53,813 nucleotides of DNA from Gammaproteobacteria bacterium (GTDB lineage Bacteria; Pseudomonadota; Gammaproteobacteria; Pseudomonadales; Azotimanducaceae): NCBI GenBank assembly GCA_028818795.1, contig JAPPND010000169.1, forward strand, positions 1 to 53,813, read 5' to 3'. This document shows positions 7,492-15,840 of this stretch, piece by piece. Numbering within the stretch: position 1 is the stretch's first letter; every line of letters begins with the position of its first letter. The notes below the pieces were generated by a model that saw nothing but the letters and a program-made list of their open reading frames with translations, was not told the origin of the DNA and made no database searches. The position numbers were made by a program, and so were the translations under genes.

Positions 7492-8370
7492 ATGAGCGTG
7501 GACGGACGGGTGGCCATCGTGACGGGAGCGGGTGGCGGGCTTGGGCGCTGTCACGCCCTGCTGCTCGCCGAGCACGGCGCAAGGGTCGTGGTAAACGACC
7601 TGGGGGGCAACGTCGACGGCAGCGGTCAGGGCGACATGGCGGACCGCGTCGTCGAGGTGATACGCGACAACGGGGGCGAGGCGGTGGCCAACAAGGCGAG
7701 TGTCGCCACTAGGGACGGTGCCAAGAGCATTGTCGAGGATGCGGTCAACGCGTTCGGGACCGTGGACATCGTGGTCAACAACGCCGGCATCCTGCGCGAC
7801 AAGTCGTTCAAGAAGATGACCCTCGACGAATGGGACATCGTCATCAACGTCCACCTGAACGGCACGGCCTACGTCACTTGGCACGCCTGGCCGATCATGT
7901 ACGACAAGAACTACGGCCGGGTGATCTTCACCTCCTCCGTGTCCGGCATCTTCGGCAGCTTCGGCCAGTCGAACTACGGGGCCGCGAAGATGGGCATGGT
8001 GGGGCTCATGAACAACCTCGCCCGGGAAGGGGCGTCGCACAATGTCCGGACGAACTGCCTGTCCCCCGGCGCCGCGACACGCATGACCGCCAGCGTGCCG
8101 GGCAGCACCATTGATCCCGACAACCCGAATCCCGCCAACCACCCCGGTCTCGTTAGTCCGGCAGTGCTGTACCTGGTCGGCGAAGATGCGCCCAACGGGC
8201 GGATCATCCAGGCCATGGGAGGCCGGTTTTCCTCGAACATGGTGTACACGAATGCCGGCGTCGATCTTGGCGTCGATGCATCGTTCGAGACCCTGGAACC
8301 GGAAATGGAGAGGGTGCTCGACATGTCGGAAGCGCAAGCGGGAAGCAGCTTCCAGAGCGCCAACGCCTGA
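7492..8370 (+). CDS. Short-chain dehydrogenase, 3-hydroxyacyl-CoA dehydrogenase / HSD17B4-like
   Basis: The 292-residue SDR has the cofactor motif TGAGGGLG, VVNDLGG, the NNAG motif, a catalytic Ser (TSSVSG) and the YxxxK pair in SNYGAAKMG. The NDLGGNVDGSG segment is typical of the N-terminal dehydrogenase of peroxisomal multifunctional enzyme type 2 and its bacterial single-domain relatives, which oxidise 3-hydroxyacyl-CoA or hydroxysteroids with NAD. A good ribosome-binding site (GGGGAG) precedes ATG 7492. It stands alone after the toxin-antitoxin pair and converges on the ATPase gene at 8383. Confidence 0.8.
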   Translation: MSVDGRVAIVTGAGGGLGRCHALLLAEHGARVVVNDLGGNVDGSGQGDMADRVVEVIRDNGGEAVANKASVATRDGAKSIVEDAVNAFGTVDIVVNNAGILRDKSFKKMTLDEWDIVINVHLNGTAYVTWHAWPIMYDKNYGRVIFTSSVSGIFGSFGQSNYGAAKMGMVGLMNNLAREGASHNVRTNCLSPGAATRMTASVPGSTIDPDNPNPANHPGLVSPAVLYLVGEDAPNGRIIQAMGGRFSSNMVYTNAGVDLGVDASFETLEPEMERVLDMSEAQAGSSFQSANA

Positions 8371-8382
8371 TCGGCCTTGTCG

Positions 8383-9777
8383 TCAGGCGAGCGCGTACAG
8401 ATCCTCTAGCGAATACCATCCGTCGGCGTCCGCCCTGGACGCGGGTTTGTTGCGTACGAAATACCGCTTGTACAGGGTCGCGCCGCGGCTGTTTCGGTAG
8501 AGTCCGGCCTTTCGGGCGAGTTCGTCTTCGAGGGCCTTGGGCGAGCGCACGGAGCCCCACTTGCACTCGCCTAGGTCGGTCCAATTGTCCCCGCGTAGAC
8601 CCACGACATCGATCTGGGTCTCCTTGCTCCAGAACTCGCCAACCTCGAACGCCGCTCCTAGGGCTTCTCCGGCGTAGATGCGTGGTAGCGCCTTGCGGCA
8701 CAGCCGCTCGAAACCTTCGCCGAACCAAGAGTCAAGCGACGGCTTGATCGCCTCGGCGAAGGTGCGTGCCACGCCGGCGCTCTTGAGGGCGCTGGTGTTG
8801 GGGAACACGAATCGGAAGTGGAATCGGAGCAGCGGGTCGTCGATTGTGAACCGAAGCTGCTTGGGATTGGGACGACCGCCATCGAGCGGGTATCGGCGTC
8901 GGACATAGCCCATGGCCGTGAGCTGCTCGAAGTAGTAGTGCAGGTTCCGTTCGGGCAATCCGGTGGCGTCGGCAACGGCGCGCGCGGTGCGCTCGCCGGA
9001 CGCGATGGCGAAGAGAACGGCGTGGTACGGCGCCACCTCCCGGAGTTCCTCGCGGAGTAGGAACGCCGGCTCGTGGAACAGGGGGGCGAACTCGTCGAGC
9101 AGGTTGTCGCGGATGTTCGCGTCGATGGAGCGTCTGTCGTCGAGGCACAGCAGATATTGGGGGAGGCCGCCGACCAGGAAATACGCCTTCGCCTGATCGA
9201 CGCGCGACCATCGGGGATGGAATCTGGCCGCGTCCCGGTAGTCGAACGGCTGCAGGTGGATCTGCGCCGTGCGGCGCCCGAACAGGGGGCTCGATCGCCC
9301 TAGCACCTCGCGCTCCATGAACCCGAGATAGGATCCGCACAGCAGCAGGACCACGGCCCCCGAAGATCTCCAGTTTCGGTCCCAGCACTCCTGCAAGGCA
9401 GAGACGACCCCCGGGTCCGACGCGGCGATCCATTGGAACTCGTCGAGGGCAAGGACCAGCTTGGAACTCGGGTTCGCCGTGCGCCATTGCTCGACGACGG
9501 TATTGAACGCGCTCGACCAGTCGGCGATGCGAAGCTCCGCGAGCAACGGCATGTCGAGGGCAACCGAGGCCTGCCCGAGGAACTCGCGTACCTGCAATCC
9601 CTGAGGCGACTGCTTGCCCAGGTAGTAGACGCCCGCGTGGTCCTTCATGAATTTGAGGATCAGTTCGCTCTTGCCGACCCGGCGGCGACCGTAGATGGGA
9701 ATGAACGCCGAATGAGGCGATTCGGCTGCCCGGGCGAGCAGCCGAAGTTCATTCGCGCGTCCGACGAATTGGCCCAT
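8383..9777 (-). CDS. Archaeal-type ATPase with C-terminal DUF234-like nuclease-fold domain
   Basis: The 464-residue protein opens with MGQFVGRANELRLL, then Walker A GRRRVGKSEL, Walker B LVLALDEFQWI and the LCGSYLGFMEREVLG segment seen in PF01637-type ATPases. A winged-helix part (TGLPERNLHYYFEQL) is followed by a C-terminal domain with IDVVG and LGECKWG, which fits a PD-(D/E)xK-like fold as in DUF234. The cellular role of this family is poorly known; it is common in prokaryotes as an isolated gene. ATG 9777 is chosen over TTG 9786. The 15-bp tandem repeats at 9803-9862 cover its likely promoter. Confidence 0.75.
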   Translation of the reverse strand: MGQFVGRANELRLLARAAESPHSAFIPIYGRRRVGKSELILKFMKDHAGVYYLGKQSPQGLQVREFLGQASVALDMPLLAELRIADWSSAFNTVVEQWRTANPSSKLVLALDEFQWIAASDPGVVSALQECWDRNWRSSGAVVLLLCGSYLGFMEREVLGRSSPLFGRRTAQIHLQPFDYRDAARFHPRWSRVDQAKAYFLVGGLPQYLLCLDDRRSIDANIRDNLLDEFAPLFHEPAFLLREELREVAPYHAVLFAIASGERTARAVADATGLPERNLHYYFEQLTAMGYVRRRYPLDGGRPNPKQLRFTIDDPLLRFHFRFVFPNTSALKSAGVARTFAEAIKPSLDSWFGEGFERLCRKALPRIYAGEALGAAFEVGEFWSKETQIDVVGLRGDNWTDLGECKWGSVRSPKALEDELARKAGLYRNSRGATLYKRYFVRNKPASRADADGWYSLEDLYALA

Positions 9778-9802
9778 GCGGTGCAAGTCTGCCCGCTGCT
9801 TT

Positions 9803-9862
9803 GCATTTCGTCAAGTCGTATTACGACAAGTTTAATTACGACAAGTTGTGTTACGACGAATT
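9803..9862. repeat. Four 15-bp tandem repeats at the ATPase gene promoter
   Basis: Units are 9803-9817 (degenerate), 9818-9832, 9833-9847 and 9848-9862, with core TTACGACAAGTT. Units 2 and 3 share their last 12 bases. A palindrome GTCGTA-T-TACGAC is embedded at 9815-9827. On the minus strand, TTGTCG and TAATAC occur as possible -35/-10 elements (spacing 15). The rest of the gap to 10077 holds only random-looking frames. Confidence 0.7.
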
Positions 9863-10077
9863 GGGCTAGGCGAACGACTCGGCCTTCGAGTTGGCAACGG
9901 GCAATGGCATTCGGCGCTAGTGTGCCGCGTCACAAATGGGCTGATGTTTGCGGAGGCCGACTTCGTGCCGAAGACGTGCCCTAAGGGTCACCTGGGGGCG
10001 GCACATCCTCGCTTCATCTACGCCGTTCCCAGACCAAGCCCCTTGGGAGCGGTTCGACGTATTTGTGGCACCGGAGA

Positions 10078-10830
10078 CTACCGGCGTAGATCCAGTCCGA
10101 TGATCTCGATGTCCGCTGCCGCACCGTACAGGCGCGAGGCCTTGTGGGACACCTCGGGTGGCGGCATCAGCGCTGGCCACATGTCGGAGACGCCGTCGAT
10201 GGTCTCGCGGATGCGGCCGAAGACCGATTCGTGACCGGGATGGTCCGCTGCCGCCCGCTGCGCCCATAGGCCGGCCACCTGGGTAAACCCGTAGGCGTCC
10301 TGGTATTCGTGGGCGTTGGCCGGTACGCCGTCGACGATGCCGATGGCGTACTCTTCGGCGGCCTCGCCAACGAGCCGTGCGATCACTTCTGCGACGAGTG
10401 GCGGCGAGACGTCGACAACGTCCTCGTTCTCTGCGATGGCCGCAATGAGTTCCGCGTAGCGGGCCTGGACCTCGTCGTCGTCGCCTCCGGCAACCGCGTC
10501 GGCGTGGGCTTGGAGTTCGGCGGCGAAACCGCCAGAGCCCCTAGCCGCGAACTCCGTTTCCATGGGTTCGTACAGTTCGTCGGTCGGGTGCTTGGAGTGC
10601 GTACCGGCGGCCACCTGTTCGCCGATTTCGAACAACGCGTTGCCGACCAGGAGGTGCCCCCGCATCAGGCCGAGCCGGTAAAGGTAGGTGGCATCGTCCA
10701 TCAGCGGCTCAAGCCGCTCGATCGTTTCCCCCGGTTCGTCAGTGGGCAGTGAGGCGCGATCTTCAACGCCGCATGCCGCGAGTGACATGCAGGCGATCGC
10801 AGACAGAATCCAACGTACGCGCCGGATCAT
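10078..10830 (-). CDS. Lipoprotein coupled to the ferric-iron binding protein
   Basis: This 250-residue protein has a clear lipoprotein signal (MIRRVRWILSAIACMSLAAC, lipobox LAAC). The mature part is acidic and helical, with segments such as YLYRLGLMRGHLLVGNALFE and THSKHPTDELYEPMETEF. I do not recognise the family. Its ATG 10830 overlaps the TGA of the binding-protein gene as ATGA, so the two are translationally coupled and it should act with ferric uptake, perhaps as an anchored iron-handling partner. The His-Ser-Lys-His cluster and several Glu residues could bind metal, but that is a guess. A longer frame extends upstream through the fbpA gene and is an artefact. Confidence 0.7.
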   Translation of the reverse strand: MIRRVRWILSAIACMSLAACGVEDRASLPTDEPGETIERLEPLMDDATYLYRLGLMRGHLLVGNALFEIGEQVAAGTHSKHPTDELYEPMETEFAARGSGGFAAELQAHADAVAGGDDDEVQARYAELIAAIAENEDVVDVSPPLVAEVIARLVGEAAEEYAIGIVDGVPANAHEYQDAYGFTQVAGLWAQRAAADHPGHESVFGRIRETIDGVSDMWPALMPPPEVSHKASRLYGAAADIEIIGLDLRR

Positions 10831-11840
10831 CGCCAACCGGCCCGGTCGTATGTCTTCACGGCCAACGATTGGTTTGCGCCGAGTACCGCCGCGTTGACGG
10901 CGTCCTCCTTGAATTCGCCGAGGGTCGCGATGGGGCCGGATGCCGGCCCGACCACGGGGTATTCGTTGTTGCCTTCCGCGAACAGGCGCTGCGCGTCGTC
11001 CCCGGTGAGGTATTCGAGGAACTTCACGGCGTTGTCCCGGTGGGGTGCATGTCGGGTGACGCCGGCGCCGCTGATGTTGACGTGGGTGCCCCGGTCTCCT
11101 TGATTGGGAAACAACATGCCCAGACCTTCGGCCACCAGCCGGTCCTGCGGGTTGTCGGAGCCCAATAGGCGGCCGATATAGTAGGTATTGGCGATGCTGA
11201 CCTCGCACTCGCCGGCGGCGACGGCGCGGAGCTGGGCCGTGTCGTTGCCCTGGGGTTGACGGCGGAAGTTCGCCACCACGCCGTTCGCCCACTCGCCCGC
11301 GCTCTCCTCGCCGTTGTGCTCGATCAGCGACCCGAGCAGGGACAGGTTGTAGATGTTGCCCGATGACCGCATGCAGACCTTGCCGCCAAGTCTCGGATCG
11401 GCGAGGTCCTCGTAACGCGAAATCCCTTCCGGGAGTCCCGCCGCCTTGTTGTAGACGATGACGCGTGCGCGTTTGGACAGTCCGAACCAATGGCCGCCGG
11501 GGTCGCGAAGGTGCGCGGGAATCCTCTCCTTCAGCACGGCCGAATCCACGGGCTGAAGGACACCCGCCTGCTGGGCTCGCCAAAGCCGGCCCGCGTCGAC
11601 CGTGATCAGGAGATCCGCCGGGGAGAACTCGGCCTCGTTGACGATGCGTTCGATTAGCCCGTCGCTACCGCCCTCGATCAGGTTGACGCGAACGCCGGTC
11701 CGTTCCTCGAAGCGCTCGTAGAGGGCGAGGTCGGTGTCGTAGTGCCGCGCGGAATAGATGTTGACGACGTTGCCGTCGTCTGCCGCGGACGCCATTGCGG
11801 CGAGTACAAGACTTGAGGCCAAGAGTCGAGTAGCGAACAT
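10827..11840 (-). CDS. fbpA: Ferric iron ABC transporter, periplasmic binding protein
   Basis: The 337-residue protein starts MFATRLLASSLVLAAMASA, a normal Sec signal peptide, followed by VVNIYSARHYDTDLALYERF and the rest of the FbpA/FutA fold. The adjacent tyrosines in ANTYYIGRLL match the Fe3+-binding Tyr pair of FbpA, and the N-terminal YSARHYDTD matches the first binding loop. It captures ferric ion in the periplasm for FbpB/FbpC. ATG 11840 is preferred to an upstream TTG at 11858. A strong Fur-like box immediately upstream suggests it has its own iron-repressed promoter in addition to readthrough from the ATPase gene. Confidence 0.9.
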   Translation of the reverse strand: MFATRLLASSLVLAAMASAADDGNVVNIYSARHYDTDLALYERFEERTGVRVNLIEGGSDGLIERIVNEAEFSPADLLITVDAGRLWRAQQAGVLQPVDSAVLKERIPAHLRDPGGHWFGLSKRARVIVYNKAAGLPEGISRYEDLADPRLGGKVCMRSSGNIYNLSLLGSLIEHNGEESAGEWANGVVANFRRQPQGNDTAQLRAVAAGECEVSIANTYYIGRLLGSDNPQDRLVAEGLGMLFPNQGDRGTHVNISGAGVTRHAPHRDNAVKFLEYLTGDDAQRLFAEGNNEYPVVGPASGPIATLGEFKEDAVNAAVLGANQSLAVKTYDRAGWR

Positions 11841-11854
11841 ACCGAAACGCACAT

Positions 11855-11873
11855 GCAAACGAATATCATTTGC
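11855..11873. promoter_or_regulatory. Fur-box-like site before fbpA
   Basis: On the minus strand the 19-mer GCAAATGATATTCGTTTGC matches the classical Fur consensus at 13 of 19 positions and is itself an inverted repeat (GCAAA/TTTGC arms, also visible as GAATATCATTTGC). It overlaps the last codons of the ATPase gene and ends 14 nt before the fbpA start codon. Its position fits direct iron repression of the binding protein. Confidence 0.6.
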
Positions 11874-12888
11874 GATTGTAAACGAATGTGTCGTTTTGGT
11901 TAAACCTTGCCGTCACGAAATCCCCAACGCCGAACGCCGGACGGTCGGCCATGCTGGCGCGGAGCGTTTCGCCCTGGTGCTCGACGAAGATCGAGTACCG
12001 GTCACCTAGGAACCGGATGTCCGCGACTCGAGGTCCTTGGCTCGCCGGACCGAGCCCCACGTCGTTGGGGCGGACGACGACGTCAACGGGACCGTCGAGG
12101 TGGTTTGCCTTCCATGGCAGCTCACCGAACGCGGTGGCGATGACGCCGTCGTGCAAGGTGCCGCGAACGTGCTGGGCTTGGCCGAACAGTTCCGCCACCG
12201 TCTTGTGTGCGGGACGGTGCCAGATTTCGTCTGGGCTCCCGGCTTGGACGATGCGGCCATCTTCGAGGATTGCGATCTGGTCGGCGAGTTCGAGGGCTTC
12301 CTCGGGATCGTGGGTGACCAGCAGGGTGATCCCGCCCGTGGAACGAAGTGCTCGCCGCGCATCCTCCCGAAGCGTACGCCGCAAGGTCGCGTCCACATTG
12401 GCGAAGGGCTCGTCGAGGAGGATCGCCCGGGGTGTCGGCGCCAGCGCGCGGGCAAGTGCCACGCGCTGCTGTTGACCGCCGGAGAGGGTGTCGGGATAGC
12501 GTTCGGAAAGCTCGGCGAGCCCGACCGACGCCATGCATGCCTCGGCGATCCGGCGTCGTTCGGAAGAACCCATCGGGCGCAGCCCGAACTCGACGTTTGC
12601 GCGCACTGTCATGTGCGGGAAGAGCACATGATCCTGGAATACCAACCCGATCGGCCGACGCTCGGGCGGGGGCTCGCGGCCGGGTTCGGCCAGCATCTCG
12701 CCGTCGAGCAGGACTGTTCCCGACTGCAGCCGCTCCAGGCCGGCCGCCAGGCGAAGCAACGTACTCTTGCCGCTGCCCGACGGGCCGAGCAGGCAGGTGA
12801 TCTCGCCCGCCCGGGCGGACAACGTCACGTCGTGCAGCACGGGGTCTTCGCCGTAGCGGTGGCTGACCTGATCGAATTCGAGGGCCAT
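11866..12888 (-). CDS. fbpC: Ferric iron ABC transporter, ATP-binding protein
   Basis: The 340-residue ATPase has Walker A LGPSGSGKST, Q-loop LVFQDHVLFPHMTV, signature LSGGQQQRVALARAL, Walker B AILLDEPFANVD and the H-loop VTHD. The C-terminal 100 residues form a TOBE-type regulatory domain (VVVRPNDVGLG...RFLGDRYSIFVEHQGE), as in FbpC and PotA/MalK-type proteins. It powers uptake with the divergent permease and the downstream binding protein, 25 bp away. The start ATG 12888 has a TATACT hexamer 8 nt upstream and no Shine-Dalgarno, which suggests a leaderless transcript. Confidence 0.9.
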   Translation of the reverse strand: MALEFDQVSHRYGEDPVLHDVTLSARAGEITCLLGPSGSGKSTLLRLAAGLERLQSGTVLLDGEMLAEPGREPPPERRPIGLVFQDHVLFPHMTVRANVEFGLRPMGSSERRRIAEACMASVGLAELSERYPDTLSGGQQQRVALARALAPTPRAILLDEPFANVDATLRRTLREDARRALRSTGGITLLVTHDPEEALELADQIAILEDGRIVQAGSPDEIWHRPAHKTVAELFGQAQHVRGTLHDGVIATAFGELPWKANHLDGPVDVVVRPNDVGLGPASQGPRVADIRFLGDRYSIFVEHQGETLRASMADRPAFGVGDFVTARFNQNDTFVYNRK

Positions 12889-12962
12889 TCGGGTCGAGTA
12901 TACGCACGGGCCCGCATGGCGTCGGTACGAACGGGCCTCAGATGCCGTGGGACAATAGGCCG
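12889..12962. promoter_or_regulatory. Divergent promoter region between fbpC and fbpB
   Basis: The 74-bp spacer holds a minus-strand -10-like TATACT (plus-strand 12897-12902) 8 nt from the fbpC ATG, and a plus-strand GACAAT (12951-12956) 6 nt from the chosen fbpB ATG. Neither gene has a Shine-Dalgarno, so both may be read from leaderless or near-leaderless mRNAs. No clear Fur box is seen here. Confidence 0.4.
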
Positions 12963-14624
12963 ATGAACCGTGTTTGGACCCTCCTCGCCTGGGCTATCGC
13001 GACGCTCGTCGGGATTCCCATCGTCGTGGTGGTGGCGGCCCTCGTCACACCCGAGAGCGCTTCATGGTCACATCTACGCGACACGGTTCTCGCCGACTAC
13101 GTCGTCAATACCGTCGCGTTGACGGTGGGGGTCGGCGTGCTCGCCGCGCTGATCGGAATCGCCGCCGCGTGGACGGTGGCGACCCGGGAGTTCCCGGGCC
13201 GGCGGCTGTTATCCTGGGCGCTGGTGCTGCCGCTTGCGGCGCCCGCCTACGTGGTCGCGTACGTCTACACCGATCTCCTGGAGTTCGCCGGGCCGGTGCA
13301 AAGCACATTGCGCGCCGCCACGGGGTGGGCGGCGGGCGACTACTGGTTTCCGCCGATCCGCTCGCTGCCTGGCGCGGCCCTGGTGTTGAGCTTGGTGCTC
13401 TATCCGTACGTCTATCTGTTGGCGCGGACGGCGTTCGAGTCCCAGGCGGCGTCGCTGTTCGAGGCCGCGCGGGTATTGGGTGCCCGGCCCAGGCGAGCCT
13501 TCGGGACTGTCGCCCTGCCGGCTGCGCGCCCGGTCATCGCCGGGGGGATCGCATTGGCGATGATGGAGACCGTTGCCGACTACGGCGTCGTCGACTATTT
13601 CGGCGTATCGACATTCACGACGGGCATCTTCCGAACGTGGTTCGCGCTTGGCGACCGGGCGGCTGCGCTTGAACTGGCGGCTTGGCTGTTCGTGCTAGCG
13701 CTAGTTCTGGTGCTCGCGGAGCATGCCGCCCGGCGGGGACGGTACAGCAACCCGGTGGCACGTGACGTGGTGGCACCACGTTTGGTTCTGCATGGTGCAC
13801 GGGCGGTCTTGGCGAGCATCGGCTGTTCGATTCCGCTGTTGCTCGGATTCATCGTGCCGGTGGTCGTCTTGGCAACCCACGCGGCTGCGGTGGGCGACCC
13901 GCTCTTCGGTTCGGGCTTTGGCGGTTTTGTCACCAACAGCGTGGTGGTCGCCAGTGCGACGGCGGGTGCGGCGACCTTGTTGGCGGTCTGCCTGGCCTAC
14001 AGCGGACGCTTGAGCGGTGGTCGGTCGACGGGACTGGCACTACGCACCGCAACGCTCGGCTATGCGCTGCCCGGCACCGTGGTCGCGGTGGGTGTGCTGG
14101 TGCCGCTGGCCTTCCTCGACAGGTCCATTGCCCGATTCCTGGGTGGCCACGGGATCGATGTCGGGCTGTTGATGACCGGGACGGTCGCTGCCCTGGTATT
14201 CGCCTACGTGGTCCGGTTCCTCACGGTGGCGTACAACGCCTGCGACGGCGGGATGGCGAAGGTGCATCGGAACTTGGACGCCGCCGCCCGGGCGCTCGGC
14301 GCGACGCCGCGCCGGGTACTTGCCGCCATCCATTTCCCGCTGACGCGCGCCGCAGTCGCGAGTGCCGCGTTGCTCGTGTTCATCGATGTCATGAAGGAAT
14401 TGCCGGCAACGTTGATCCTGCGGCCGTTCGACTTCGAGACCCTCGCGACCCGGGTCTACCGCCTGGCTTCGGACGAGCGGCTCGCGGAAGCTTCGACCGC
14501 CGCCTTGGCCATCGTCCTCGTCGGCGTAGTACCCGTCGTGCTGCTCAACCTTACGGCGGCACGCCGACGGAAGGACGGTGGCCGGGCAGTGCGACTCGCA
14601 TGGGACGAATCCGCAACCCGTTGA
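12963..14624 (+). CDS. fbpB: Ferric iron ABC transporter, fused-duplicate permease
   Basis: This 553-residue membrane protein consists of two permease halves of about six segments each. Each half carries an EAA-loop for the ATPase: EAARVLGARPRRAF in the first and AARALGATPRRVLAAIHFP in the second. That fused arrangement is typical of FbpB/SfuB ferric permeases. It lies divergent to fbpC/fbpA with which it must assemble. ATG 12963 (MNRVWTLLAWA) is chosen because it opens directly into the first membrane helix; an in-frame ATG at 12942 would add seven residues. A GTAGGGG repeat follows 17 bp after the stop. Confidence 0.88.
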   Translation: MNRVWTLLAWAIATLVGIPIVVVVAALVTPESASWSHLRDTVLADYVVNTVALTVGVGVLAALIGIAAAWTVATREFPGRRLLSWALVLPLAAPAYVVAYVYTDLLEFAGPVQSTLRAATGWAAGDYWFPPIRSLPGAALVLSLVLYPYVYLLARTAFESQAASLFEAARVLGARPRRAFGTVALPAARPVIAGGIALAMMETVADYGVVDYFGVSTFTTGIFRTWFALGDRAAALELAAWLFVLALVLVLAEHAARRGRYSNPVARDVVAPRLVLHGARAVLASIGCSIPLLLGFIVPVVVLATHAAAVGDPLFGSGFGGFVTNSVVVASATAGAATLLAVCLAYSGRLSGGRSTGLALRTATLGYALPGTVVAVGVLVPLAFLDRSIARFLGGHGIDVGLLMTGTVAALVFAYVVRFLTVAYNACDGGMAKVHRNLDAAARALGATPRRVLAAIHFPLTRAAVASAALLVFIDVMKELPATLILRPFDFETLATRVYRLASDERLAEASTAALAIVLVGVVPVVLLNLTAARRRKDGGRAVRLAWDESATR

Positions 14625-14641
14625 ATCGAAAGACCAAAGCC

Positions 14642-14738
14642 GTAGGGGCGACCCTAACGCGCCCGTCAGGGCGCGCGGTCGCCCGCATCGAGATCTGCGG
14701 TTTCGTCGTCCGCGGGACGGGGCAAGCCCGTCCCCTAC
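14642..14738. repeat. GTAGGGG/CCCCTAC palindromic intergenic element, copy A
   Basis: The 97-bp element begins GTAGGGGCGACCC and ends GACGGGGCAAGCCCGTCCCC-TAC. It can fold into two hairpins (GGGCGACC with GGTCGCCC; GGGACGGG with CCCGTCCC). It lies in the gap between the fbpB stop and the ankyrin gene and shares both ends with copy B at 20162-20248. The remaining intergenic bases (14739-14839) show nothing recognisable. Confidence 0.8.
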
Positions 14739-14839
14739 GACCGTGTTTCACGGCTCGTCGGAGCCCCGGCTCCCCGGATGGAGCCTCGCATGGCATAGTG
14801 CAAGCGGATTGAAGCCGGGCGGGTTGCCACGAGACATGG

Positions 14840-15808
14840 ATGGAGATGGATAACAAACTACGCAGTGCGCTCGACGAAGGCGACCTCGACCGCGTGAGAT
14901 CGCTTGTTCTTCTCGGCGCTGCGGAGGCCCGCGCACAGGTTGGTCTCGGCGCGGCGTCGGAACTGACGACCCTGCAACTTGCCGCGTTGCACGACGAGGA
15001 GTTGGCGCACGCGCTCCTTGATCGCGGCATGGAATGCGACCTCCACAGCGCCTGTGCATTGGGTATGAGGAAGCGAATCGCGTCCGCGACAGATGTCGAA
15101 TTCGACACCCTTGCCGAGTGGCTGACGCCCATGGGTTTCGCGTTGATCCGCGGCAACTACGACGCGGTTCAGGCCTTGCTGCGGGCTGGCGACGATCCGA
15201 ACCGCCCCTTGCCGCGCATCGGGTTCTTCGTCTGGGAGCTCGAGGCGATGACCGGGGGGCACGGTACTTGGCTGCCAATCCACTCGGCAGCCACACATGG
15301 CTACGCGGATGACGCGCATCGCATCGTGCAACGCCTGATCAAAGGCGGTGCCCGGGTCGATTCGACGAGCCCGCTCGGTGCCCAACCCATACACTTGGCG
15401 GCCATCTACGGGTGGCTGCCGGTGATGTCGACGTTGTTGAATCACGGCGCGGATGCGAATGCCCGCACCCGGGAGATGTCGGATCTGGTTTGGGGTTTGT
15501 CGGCACCGGCCAACGCGCATCGGGCGCATCGGCAGACGCCGCTCATGATTGCGGCCCATGAGGGAACAACAGCGGCGGCGCGGCTGCTGCTCAAGCGCGG
15601 CGCCACGGTGGGGTTGCGGGACAGTTTCGGTAGTACGGCACTGCATGCGGCGGCCAGCGCCTGGTGGAACGAGAACACCGAGTTCGTATCCTTGCTCCTC
15701 GAATCCGGTGCGGACCCGAGCGCCAGGAACAGCCGGGACCGTACGCCCCATGACCTCGCGGCTGCGGCGGGCTATACGGCATCCGCCGCTTTGCTCGCCG
15801 GGCAATGA
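14840..15808 (+). CDS. Ankyrin-repeat protein
   Basis: The 322-residue protein is made of ankyrin units. The clearest are PIHLAAIYGWLPVMSTLLNHGADANA, TPLMIAAHEGTTAAARLLLKRGATV and TALHAAASAWWNENTEFVSLLLESGADPSARN (described by their first residues: PIHLAA, TPLMIAAHEG, TALHAAAS). No signal peptide or membrane segment is seen, so it is probably a cytoplasmic protein-binding scaffold. The partner is unknown. Its TGA overlaps an ATG in the SelO frame at 15805, but the likely SelO start is 36 bp further on. ATG 14840 has no convincing Shine-Dalgarno; ATG 14846 is an alternative. Confidence 0.8.
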   Translation: MEMDNKLRSALDEGDLDRVRSLVLLGAAEARAQVGLGAASELTTLQLAALHDEELAHALLDRGMECDLHSACALGMRKRIASATDVEFDTLAEWLTPMGFALIRGNYDAVQALLRAGDDPNRPLPRIGFFVWELEAMTGGHGTWLPIHSAATHGYADDAHRIVQRLIKGGARVDSTSPLGAQPIHLAAIYGWLPVMSTLLNHGADANARTREMSDLVWGLSAPANAHRAHRQTPLMIAAHEGTTAAARLLLKRGATVGLRDSFGSTALHAAASAWWNENTEFVSLLLESGADPSARNSRDRTPHDLAAAAGYTASAALLAGQ

Positions 15809-15840
15809 GACCGGGTACGGCGGCTGCTAACATCGCCCCC

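Noticed and set aside
9803-9862. 15-bp repeats as a CRISPR array or plasmid replication iterons
   Set aside because: No spacers of constant length, units are contiguous, no Cas or replication gene nearby.
9848-10234. Short plus-strand ORF after the 15-bp repeats
   Set aside because: Its start lies in the repeat, no ribosome-binding site, no recognisable motif, and it runs into the antisense of the lipoprotein gene.
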